Assembly: GCF_965363235.1 (NCBI RefSeq)
Contig: NC_134843.1
Span: forward strand, 66,565,865-66,629,864
DNA from: Mytilus galloprovincialis
Lineage: Eukaryota > Mollusca > Bivalvia > Mytilida > Mytilidae
Direction: 5' to 3'
DNA length: 64,000 nucleotides
Below are positions 14,101 through 26,100 of this stretch, piece after piece (positions within the stretch are counted from its first letter, which is position 1; every line of letters begins with the position of its first letter). The position numbers and the translations under genes were made by a program. The notes under the pieces are model-generated. The model made no database searches and had not been told where the DNA came from. It saw nothing but the letters and a program-made list of their open reading frames with translations.

Positions 14101-17100
14101 TAATCATCTTGCGTTTTAATAATTCATGCAGTCACATGTTCAGTCAAACTCAACAGTTTTGGCAATCTTTGAAATAATTTGAATCATTAATTTATTAAAA
14201 ATTATCCTAGAAAAAGTCAGACTTCAAATAGTTTTGAATCTAGGACTCAAATTTGGAAATTATTTCATCCTGTTCAATAAATTTAATTGTTATTATCTCT
14301 CTAAAACCTAACATGTGATTGTACAAGATAAATGTGTTATATTGTTACTAATTCATGTCTTATTCTTCAGATGCTATATGTACATGCATGTAGAAACCAA
14401 AAAAGTTTTCAAAAACAAAAGGAATAAACTATTTAGGTTAAAACTATATGTCCCAATTTTATCTTTCATGCAGAAAAAGACTATAATTTTACCTTTTTTT
14501 TTGTGAGAATAAGACCATACATCAGCATGTTATGTACATAATTTATAAAAAGGAACGTAGAAATATTCAGTGAGAGCATATTTTCTCTAAATAATTTACA
14601 CTGTAGCATATTTGGCTTTATACATTTGGCCGCCATTTAATTTAAAAACTTTAAAAGTAAAGACACTGTTTTAGCAATTGTTTGGGTCAGCTATTACATA
14701 AAATTGGGTTTCAATGCATAACAATACATTTGACACCACAAACCATTATTTTTTTTGAGCAAATAAAATTTGGTAAGCTACGTACATGTATCTCCAAATT
14801 AAGGTCATTTGTATCCTGTTACATCGTTATATATTATTCATGGATACCAAATTTTGTGTATGACGATAATTCACTGGTTATTTTAAGTTATATTTACAAA
14901 CTTTTCAAAGAAACTAATTACACATGTTACATTTTTTGGAAGTTGAATATTTTCATGATATTTTTGTGTTCTAAGAGGGAAGTAATGCCCTTTACCGTCA
15001 GGCTTCAAATGGTCATTTCTGGCTGCTGTTAGAGTGAAATTGGTTAAAATTTTTCAATGATTTGTCAAATTATTCTTATTTTGATTTCGTCAGACGTCTC
15101 AAATAATTATCGTTACCATCATTTTTGGAAAAAAATTAATCATGTTAATGTTATTAGTCAAAATCAGTCGATTTTTGTTGAGCCTGCGACAAAAGAGCCT
15201 GCGACCGACAGTCACAGAAAGCTTGACATATAGGGATAGTGATCTGGTGGCAGCGTTAACTAAGTTTTTAAAAGCATTATATTTTAGAAAGCGGAAGAAT
15301 GGATGCTTCATACTTTGTGCATTGTTGTATATGAATGCATCATGTTACAAGGTTTCCGTCAGTCACATGTCCAATGTCCTTGACCTCATTTTCATGGTTC
15401 AGTGACTACTTGAATAAAAAGATAAGATTTTTTGTAATTTTAAATTCTCTCTTATTATAAGTAATAGGATAACTATATTTGGTATGTGTGTACCTTGCAA
15501 CTTCCTCATGCCCATCAGACAGTTTTCACTTGACCTCGACCTCATTCCATGGATCAGTGAACAAGGTAATTTTGGTGGTCAAGTCCATATCTCAGATACC
15601 ATAAGCAATAGGTCTAGTATATTTGGTGTATGAAAGGACTGTAAAGTGTACATGTGCAACTGGCAGGTGTCATCTGACCTTGACCTCATTTTCATGTTCA
15701 GTGGTTACAGTTAAGTTTTGTGTTTTGGTGTGTTTTTATATGCCCGTCAAAATTTTGATGGGAAGTATTATGGTATACAAATGTCTGGCGTCCTTCCGTC
15801 TGTCTCTCTGTCCGACTTAAACATGTTTCACTGTAACTTGAGAACGACTTATCCAAATTTCATGAAACTTAATATAGTTGTTTCTTATGATGGTCAAATG
15901 AATTGTATACATTTTGGTGAAAATAAGATTAAAACTTTTTGAGTTACGGCACTTTGTAACTAAAACAGAGGTCTGTTTTTTTCACATGTCACACCGTATC
16001 TCAAAATGATTTTTGATTATTGCTTATAACTTTACACACTTCGTAGTTATATTAATCTTAAGATCTGTATACTTTTTGGTGATGATTCAAAATTTCATTT
16101 TTAAGTAATTGAGTATTTTGTAAAAAAGGGGGAAGTTATTTTTACATGTTGCGCTGTATCTCAAAAACGATTTATGATTATTACTTAAAACTTTACACAC
16201 TTCTTTGTTGCATTAATCTAAAGATCTGTATACTTTTTGGTGATGATTCAAAATTTATTTTTCAGTTATTGAGTATTTTGTAAAAAAGGGGGAGGTTTTT
16301 TTTACATGTTTCGCCATATCTCAAAAACAATTTATCATTATTGCTTACACACTGCTTTGTTATATTAATCTAAAGATCTGTTTACTTTTTGGTTTTGATT
16401 CAAAATTTTATTTTAGTGATATTTAGTTTTTGTAAAAAAAAAAAAAGAGGGGGGGTTTCACATGTCCCGCCGTATCTCAAAAACAATATATGGTTATTGC
16501 TTAAAACTTTCTCAGAAACTATTTATGATTATTGCATAAAACTTCCACACAAGAAGACAGGTGTATCATGTGCTCATGGCACAGCTGTTTATTTTTTATA
16601 CTATATACAATAGGTCTTCTATATTTGGTGTATGGAATGATTGTAAGGTGTACATTTGTAGGTGTCTAGCTGGCAGGTGTCATCTGACTGTCACCTCATT
16701 TTCATGGTTCAGTGGTTGAAGTTAAGTTTTTGAGTTTTGATCTTTTTTTCTAATACTATATGCAATAGGTCAACTATATTTGGTGTATGGAAATATTTTA
16801 TGATCTATAAGGTCCAACTTGTTTCACAAAGGATAGGCGAACGGCTAACGGCGTACGCCGTATTTTGACTCAAAACAAGTAAACCGGCATATCATCCAAC
16901 ATTAATAGGAAAATAATAATTTAGCCTTTAAATCTGCATTTTTGCATAATTACATATTTAAGGAGTTTTATTAAAACATTGACAAAAATATTCATGCTTT
17001 AATATTTTTATTATCTTAATTTAATTGTATTTTAGGTTGTCATTGCTTTGTTTTTAAAGAAATTTTCTGTTTCGTAATAGGTTTAGAGATTAATTATTAT

Positions 17101-20100
17101 GTTTTAAAAAAAGAACGTTTTCTCTTCACCATCTTCGAAGTATGAAGATAAATTGCACATAACAATAATATTTTTTCGTTTACTGGTTGTTTTTCAGTAT
17201 TTGTAACCGTTAGTTTTTCTCACTTACACTCTTTCCGCCATCTTGAAATGAAAATGCGCCGCCTTCGCCTGAGTCCTGAGATAGGCGAGGGCGGCTTAAG
17301 CCGTTATTGGGTGCGCATCCAAAATTTTGTGAAACAAGTGCACCGGGCGTTTGACACCGGCAAAAGGCGTACGCCTTTTTCCGGAAACAAGTAGGACCTA
17401 AGTCAGTCGCGCAAGTTTTATTTGACCTTGACCTGATTTTCATGTTCATTGCTCAGTGTTAAGTTTTTGTGTTTTGGACTGTTTTTCTTAAACTACATGT
17501 ATCAGCAAAAGGTCAACAGTATTTGTTGTATGGAAGAATTGTTAGCTGTACATGACTGCCTGGCATGGTTCATCTGACCTTTACCTCATTTTCATGGTTC
17601 ATTGGTCAATGTTTAGTTTTCTTGGTTAATGTTAAGTTTATGTGACAGTCATGACAGTTGTAATAAAGCTTTATGTTTAGGACTATCAACATAATAACAA
17701 TGAGTAGTAAAGAAGGTGAGACATTTCAGCGTGTGCACTCTTATTTTTTATCGTCCAAAAGAAAATATGCATTTTATCGTCATACAGCAAAAATTACCGT
17801 TAAAGTCATCTGGCAAGAATTTTTACTGTTATCGTCATTACCCTATTACCTCTCCATCTAAGGTTACATTAATAAATACATGAAGTTTGGTATCTAATAA
17901 ATGTCATTACCTGATTACAGTATTATATATGTATAATGATAGTATTGGAATGAAACAAAATGAGGTTTATATCAACTTTGATGTAGTGTGTTAAACTTTA
18001 CAATGTTATAAAAGAAATACATAGACAAACTGTTGAAAAGGGATATGTTGATATGTTTTCTGTAGGAAACAGAAGGGGAGACAACAATGGAATCAGATGT
18101 ATCACCAGAGAAGATGAAAAAGAAAATCTTGTCTCAAGGTCTGTACACTTGCCTGTAAAGTCAAAGGCTACATTCTAATAGATATAAGAAGATGTGGTAT
18201 GAGTGCCAATGAGACAACTCTCCATCCAAGTCACAATTTGTAAAAGTAAACCATTATAAGTCGGATGTACAGTCTTCAACACAGAGCCTTGGCTCGCATG
18301 TGCACCAAACAACAAGCTATAAAGGGCCCCAAAATTACTAGTGTAAAACCATTTAAACGTGAAAACCAACGATCTTATCTATATAAAAAATGAGAAACAA
18401 CAAGCACTTATGAACCACATCAACAAATGACAATCGACAACTACTAATCATCAGGTTCCTGACTTAGGATAGGTGCAAACAAATGCAGTGGGTTTTAACG
18501 TTTTAATAGGTACCAACCTTCACTCTTATCTGAAACAATAGAGTATAGAAAGACACACTATGAAATATCAATTGAAATGACTTAACTCAATCAAAAGACA
18601 AATTAACACAAGTGAACATACACTGAACAAATAAAGTAAAAAGTTTAATTTAATAAAATAAGTATGAAACAAAACAAACAAAAACTTCACAAAATAACAA
18701 TATTGAACAAAGTTCACTTGAAAAATCCACCGAAACAACCCCATGGAACGGCATGGTTTTACACGAATATGGCATTATTATCTTGCTTAAAAGGTAATCC
18801 TATATTTTTAAGTGACAGTAACTGATCTTTAATTATGTTACAAGAACATATCCCATAATCATAATAGTCAAATTGTTTCTTGTTATTTGGTGGTGTCTTG
18901 AAAAGTTTTAATGCAAAATTATTGTAATGAAACTAACAATAGTTTAATGAGAAATTCATTTGTGAATGAAAAATTAACCATGAATGCTACTTTTGAATTC
19001 AGGTATTGACAGAGAAGAAGGAGAAAAAGAAGAAGAAAAGGAGAATGTGAAAGAGAAACCTGCGAGAAAGAGGAAATGGGGATCTAAGACGGGGCAGCCA
19101 AAGGGAGCGAAGAGGATCTCTAGTTACAATATATCTACAGACTCACTGAAGGTAAAGAAAGTACACAGAAGAAATAATAGTCATTGTGAAATTAAAAGAT
19201 ATATGGCAAGAAAATAAAAACTTTTTTTGATTAATTGAAAGTATATATAACAAGTGATTATATCCCTCTGAATTGCTATTTTACGAAATTTTCCTTTGAT
19301 AAATAACACATTGCTGAGAGGGTGATAGATCAGATATGTACCCTCATAAAAACATTGTCAACCTTGGCTTCGTCTCATTGGACAATGTTTTCTCGGGGTA
19401 ACAATCTTCTCTATCACCCTCTCAGCAATGTGTTATTTATATAATGATTATATCTTTAAATGTAGAAGAAAAAAAAACATTTTATACTGTGTCATTTTCA
19501 GATTTTATAAGAGAAAAGAATATTCATTAACCTCATAAAGACATTAGAATCAGTATAAATATTGGTTAACATTTGATATGTATTTAACAGGGATTGATTC
19601 CAGAAATCAAGTTGACAGAACCTGTCCTTGACCTTGGTAATGATGATGACAGGATCTCTGATGTAGAAGAAGACAAAAGAGATGTGACAATTAGGAGAAC
19701 TGTGGTAAAATATCTGTACACTTGATCTCTTGGAATTATTTTGAAATTTTGATAATTGATTATTTTCTCAAGAGTTTACAGGTCTGTAGGAATAAATTAC
19801 CGTGATATGATAGTGAAACATATTTATTAAGTCCAAATTTTGTACAGAGGTGGTTGAATTTTAATTGATCTATGCTAAATTTATTCAGAAGTAGGATTTT
19901 TGTACGTCATATATATCCTAATTAAGGTTTAAGCATATTGCATTAAGTAACATAAACATTTGTCTATTATGTAGGTTGTTAAAGATGATGAGGCTAAAGA
20001 GGACTTAGAGGAAGGGGAAACTCCTGATTCTCCAGAAGAGGGAGAGACTGTGGAAGAAGAAAAAGAAGAAAATGAAATGGAGGTTCAAGAGGATAAAAGA

Positions 20101-23100
20101 AAAGTTAAAAAAGGTAAACAATGTTGAAAAATGAAAAAATACAGATAGTAAGATAATGTTTATTCATGCTATTGTTGGTTTACTATCATTGATGTGACTG
20201 CTCCAAATTTAATCTACACACATGGGGAGGGGATACTTAGAACTTGCCTTTCTGTACATGATTATCATTTTTTTTATATAAATATTCATCTCTCTTACCA
20301 TAAAGAGGGGTATTAGACCTTGATGTTTGTTTTTCAATCTGACCTTTTGCCAACAGTTTTCATTTGATTTTAATGAAATGTACATGTATGTAAAAGGATA
20401 GCACAGCCAATATCTCACATGAATTTGAAAGGCACAGTTCATTATTTGTGTTTATAGACCATTAGGGCAAAGTCTATTTTGTAAAAATATTGTTTCATCC
20501 TGGATGGGGTAAAGAAAGAACAAAACATGTTTAGAATTCACTGTGGGAAATCTTTCCCCTGGGGGTAAGATGATCAGATGTCTTTTCCCTGGGGGTAAGA
20601 TGATCAGATGTCTTTTCCCTAGGGGTAAGAGGATCAGATGTCTTAAACTGTGGACATTCCTTATAAAACAAGTTAGAAAATTACTCTAAGATGTTTTAAG
20701 ATTTTACAGTCCTTTTGACTTATCCTCAATAGATCCTTATTTTCTGCCTACTACAAAAATTGTATATTTTTAACTCAACTTTTGAATGTACTCACAGCTG
20801 TCAATCATTGTTTGCTGAATATTTTTTTTTACATATAATTTTCAATAAAATAATAATGTAAAAATTATTTCTTCAGCTGAACAAGTAGTTATACGAAGAG
20901 TGAGTCAGAAGAAACCGCTTATTGAAATGGAAGAACCAGCCCAGGTCAAATCAAGGTCACCATCACCAGCAAGGAATCCTGTTACTAATATTGTTCATTT
21001 GAGGAATCTTGTACGACCTTTCACCTTACTACAGCTAAAGGATTTACTGAGAAGAACAGGCACATTGACAGATGATAAATTCTGGATAGATTCCATCAAG
21101 TCACATTGTTATGCTACAGTAAGTGATGAGAGAATATAATCAAAGGAGGATGCAAAGGGGGTAGGGCATTGTGTCCCATTAGGTAGAACCTTATCCTCTC
21201 TTCAAATATATTTTTGAGATTTTTTTATTTTTTTTGACGAAAACATGCCTTGCTTTGTCTCTGATAAATTATAGATAGAATTGGAAAAGATGTGAGGGGC
21301 TTGAAAAAATATTTCAAGGTTAATTTGTATATCTTGCTAGCATATTGCCATACGGAATGAGACTGTGTAGAAAATGCAATCAAGCTATGCTTGAAGAAAA
21401 TAATTGATTTAGGCTTTTTTTTTTGTGATTGTATAAAATTATAAAATCCTTAATGTATGCCAAAACTTATAAGGTTGGGTTTCTAAATATATGTGATGTA
21501 AAAAACAAAGCAACATTCGCATACAAACACAAAATATGAAATCTAAAAATCTCTTTAACGGGAAAAAAATTTGTGAAGATAAATATGGTACATTTAAATG
21601 GATTACTCAAAATATTAAGAAACAATAAACATGTAATGAATTTTATACATGCAGCATTGTGAATGCAAATAGGCCTACCTGCACCGAAAAAAATATTTAG
21701 ACGGGGTAATCTGTTATTCATGTGTAATTCAGGTCTCAGACAGTGTATATACTGTGACCTTTCCCGACTTAGAGCTTATATCCCCCTAGCCTTCGGCTCA
21801 GGGGATATAAACTCTTAAGCTGGGAATGTCACAGTATATACCCTGTCTGAGACCTGAATAACATATAATATATGCTATACTCAAAGGGTAAAATTGATTA
21901 TTTATATTTACATGTATAATTTTTCTGTATAAAGGAAATAAACATCAATGTTGATGTAAAATTTGATTTTATTAACTTGTATCTATTATTTTCTGTTGTA
22001 GTTTGAGACTGAAGATCAAGCTGTAGAAACGAGGAAAGCTTTACATGGAAAAAAATGGCCGTCATCTAATCCTAAAATATTACAAGTAGATTATGCCACT
22101 CCAGATGAGGTATGTTTACTGAAGGCCATATTATGTCTATAAAATTGAGAATGGAAATGGGGAATGAGTCCAAGAGACAACAACCGGATTAAAGAATAAA
22201 AACAGCCTAAAGCTCTTCAACACGAGGCAAATCCCCACCCAGAGGCGTGGTTCAGCTGGCCCCTAAACAAACTTGTGTACTAGTTCAGTGATATTGGAAT
22301 CATACTTAAAGTCATATGAAACAAGTGACTGTTGAAAAATAATGTTTATCTAATTCTTGAACCAATGCATGAATATCATAAACTTAAGTCTTCTGTGCAC
22401 CATTTTATCTTTTGTTCACAAACGTTTTGTATAATCGTCAATTATTTTTTCTCTCTGTCTGTTATTGTGTGAAAATATGGCAGCTGCTTAATTGTCGTGT
22501 TTTAAAGTCATAGTTTACCAATTGTCAAATTATAGTAAACAATCAACAAAGAAGCATAGATATTGAGCATGTGTATAACATGTACAATCTGATAATAGTT
22601 TATTTAAATGACAGATCCATGCGTATTGCGATCACCAAATTTTATGAGAAAGGTCATGCTGAGGTCACTTGCATACCCAAAATATTTCTGCGAATTTCTT
22701 CCTGGAAGCAAGCAATTAAAACAAGTAAACTTCTTCTAAATTTTGACAAATTATAGAATTTTCTTCAGAAAAAAGTATATGTTCATAAGTTAAATAATGA
22801 AATTATCCATTTAGTTATAAAAAAAAAACAACATTCATTATTTTTTTTTTTTTTTTGAGGTTTCATATGACTTTAACAATGAAATATATAAATGAACTAA
22901 AATTAGAAAGCATACAAGACTAACAAAGGGCAGAGGCTCTTGACTAGGGACAGGTTCAAAAATGTGGCTGGGTTAAAGATGTTTTGTGAGATCTCAAAAT
23001 GCCCCTTTACCGTTAGCTGATGTAGAAAAAAAACCACACAGCAATATGCACAGGAAAACTAAGTAGTTAATGTTTTTACCAAGTTTTCTTCATGGTTTAC

Positions 23101-26100
23101 CACAATTTATTATTTCCATTCATATTGAATTAGTTATTATTACAAACATTTAACTAGTAAATGTTTTCAGTTGTTTTTAATTTACTGCTGATTCTTTTAT
23201 TTTAATTGGAAACAATTTTCATGGATTAAGAATGTATATTATTGATATTTTTTTTGTGGTGTTGCAAAAGTCTGCATACAAGCCTATAGAATATTTGAAT
23301 TGAGGATTCCCCTTTACCCATGAAATCCCAGGAAATTGGTTCCACAAAAATAATATATCTAGTTTCAAAACCTTGTACTTTGGTGAAATGCAACATTTAC
23401 AGAAACTTAAAATAGCTGCTATAAGCATGATGTTCATAGATAAAACTTCATCTAGAGAGATTGAAAAAAAATGTTTTACTGAAAAAAAATTTGATAAAAG
23501 TGACATGCTGAGATAAAATTCAAGCCTTATTAACAGATATTGCTGCAATGGAGAAGAGGCATTTTTATTACTTGATTACATAACATTTAAAGATTTTAAT
23601 GAAAACATGTTAAATGTAAACCTTGCTTTATTATGACAGATTGACTATCACAAAAATGAGGAGGAAGCACCACGATTAGCCAAAGAAAAAGCCCAAAAAG
23701 AAGCTAAAGCCAGAAAGGAGGAAGAAAAGAGAAGGAAGGCTGAAAGAGAAGTGAGGTTAGCAAAGAAAAAAGAAGAAGAAGAGGCAAAGAAGAATAGACC
23801 TCCACCAATCAGAGAGTGGGACAGGGATAAGATTAGACAGTCAGAAGAAAAGGAAGATCCTCAAAGACGACGTAGACCGTCTAGTGGTTCACCTACTAAA
23901 GACAGAAGACGTGGAGATAAAAGTAGGGAGAAAGAAAGGGATAAGGAAAGGCCTGCAAAGAAAGAAAAAACAGGTATTGTTACTGCTCATTTTAATTGTG
24001 TTTTGTTATCAAATAACAAATTGTGAATTTGATATTGATCTAGTCGAATTTTTTTCAATTGTCTGTACAATCCCATTGAAGACCTAACCTAGAGTCTTCA
24101 AACATTTTTGAATGTTAATTCTTTACATTGAAGATATGCACTTCACTTTATTTGCACAATTGGAAAACTTTGACAGCTTTTTGGAGATGAAAAAAATAAT
24201 GTTAATTTTTAGCAGCATTTCCCATTTCCAATGGAAATAACCATTTCATGAGCCTTCCAACTCTTCTAAAATAAGTGAATAAACAGTTAAGATGTGAACC
24301 TCTTATATGCACACATTTCGGAATTTTTCAACAGCAATGAGCTCTAAAGACTAATTTTCATTTGTATTGCTAATTTGCACTGATTGTTATGTGTTATCTG
24401 TCCTTGCTGACCTTCAAATATATGCACCCAAAATAATGTATGTCAAATTGCTATTGCCATTATCTTTCAAATTACAAACCACAAGTATTGTAGCTTGGCC
24501 TTTGATGTCTTTTGCCCATTATTACAATAACATTTATTTTTCTGTATTTATAGATAAAAAAGAAGATGAAGAACCTCCTGCCAAGTTGTTGGATGATCTG
24601 TTCAAGAAAACAAAAACTACTCCATGTATATACTGGTTACCATTAACAGAAGCACAGGTAAGGCCAGATCAGTCAAAAAACTACTCCATGTATATACTGG
24701 TTACCATTAACAGAAGCACAGGTAAGGCCAGATCAGTAAAAAAAACTACTCCATGTATATACTGCTTACCATTAACAGAAGCACAGGTAAGGCCAGATCA
24801 GAAAAAAACTACTCCATGTATATACTGCTTACCATTAACAGAAGCACAGGTAAGGCCAGATCAGTAAAAAAAAACTACTCCATGTACATACTGCTTACCA
24901 TTAACAGAAGCACAGGTATGGCCAGATCAGTTAAAAAACTACTCCATGTATATACTGCTTACCATTAACAGAAGCACAGGTATGGCCAGACCAGGCAAAA
25001 AAGAATTATTTTCTTCAGAATTTGTATGGCCCTGCGAGACACTGGTCTTGACCATAAAATTTTATCCTTATCTGCCAATAATATAATAATGTTCACAAGG
25101 AAAACTTCTTTTACTGTTGAAAAGTTATCTATTAGTGTTTCTTTATTGCATTTAAAATTAGAATAGATTTAAATTTTCCTTGAAATTGTTATGAAAACAG
25201 GACTTAATGTGGAATGAAATTAAGAATGCTTTTACCTGTGTTGAGTGTTAATGTCAATTCTTTATAAGTACTCAAGTTTCAACAAATTCGTTCTATTTAA
25301 CTATCTAACGTTTATGCATTAACTGGAAACACTTTTTATCCTGAAATTATGGACCTAATATTCGCACCTACTCCTTTAGGACATGACTGGCAAATATAAC
25401 CATGTTTCTGAATTCTTTCTTTTAAGGTTCCTAACTTTAAAGTAACTTTTTTGCTATTTTATTAAAAATCCAACAGTGAAAACATATTTCCTTATATTTT
25501 AATAGCTATTATGATAGTGAAATGTATACCATGTAGTTGAAAAGCAAAATTAAGTAACTTAAGAAGGGTTATGGTGAAACGTCTTAAATATTAAAAAATA
25601 ACTACAATTTATTTTTTCATTGCATTATATTTAATGTTTGTTTTATGATTCTTAGGCAGCTGAAAAGGCAAAGCAAAGAGAGGCAGAAAGAGAAAAAAGA
25701 TTGAAAGAAAGAGAAAAGAGGAGAGAATCAGATCCAACACCTCCACCTCGTAGAAATTTAGATAGAGAAAGAAGGAGTGTAAGTTCAAACTATTATTAGT
25801 TGTATTATTATATGAAAGTGTTGTCAATTTCATTTTGTTGACAACTGCCTGATAGTGTGCTGACCCCAAGTGCAGATGGTCTTGGGTTCCATCTGAATCA
25901 GACCAAAGGCTTGAAATTTGATATTGCTGCTTCTACTTATAAATGCTTCAGCATCTAGGAGTGAGAGCAAAACATGTCAATCAGGAGTCAGAATAATGTG
26001 TCCAGGTGCAATGACTTGTTTTTTTGCGGATTGTTAACTAGCATTTTAAACATTAAGCTGAAGGTGCTAGTTGTAAGATTTGTCTTAAAAGTTAATATGA

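Larger units (their letters stand above)
15176..17723 (+). mobile_element. TGTC-ended mollusc element, copy 1 (composite with insertions)
   Basis: Starts near 'tgttgagcctgcgac' and ends 'aggtgagacatttcagcg'. Holds repeated phrases such as 'cttgacctcattttcatgg' and 'atatttggtgtatgg'. The same body and end occur at 27868-29445, so both belong to one family with TGTC(T/G)(C/A)GCCT-like inverted ends. It contains a second element at about 15737-16610 and a MITE at 16811-17398. No transposase frame was seen. Confidence 0.65.
11681..18065 (+). other. Acinus intron 10 (6.4 kb), repeat-filled
   Basis: Joins exons 10 and 11 in phase 0. Contents: unannotated sequence to 15175 with a small tandem repeat at 12671-12770, then a nested mobile-element composite at 15176-17723. 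It divides the SAP/SR half from the RRM/RSB half. No coding exon was found in it. Confidence 0.75.

Noticed and set aside
15099..17449. Several open frames of 60-90 codons
   Set aside because: All lie in nested mobile elements and lack any transposase or known domain.
24367..24968. Long open frames with repeated CIYCLPLT peptides
   Set aside because: Read straight across the duplicated splice site; only 24554-24657 is exon. Kept as a finding, not as a gene.
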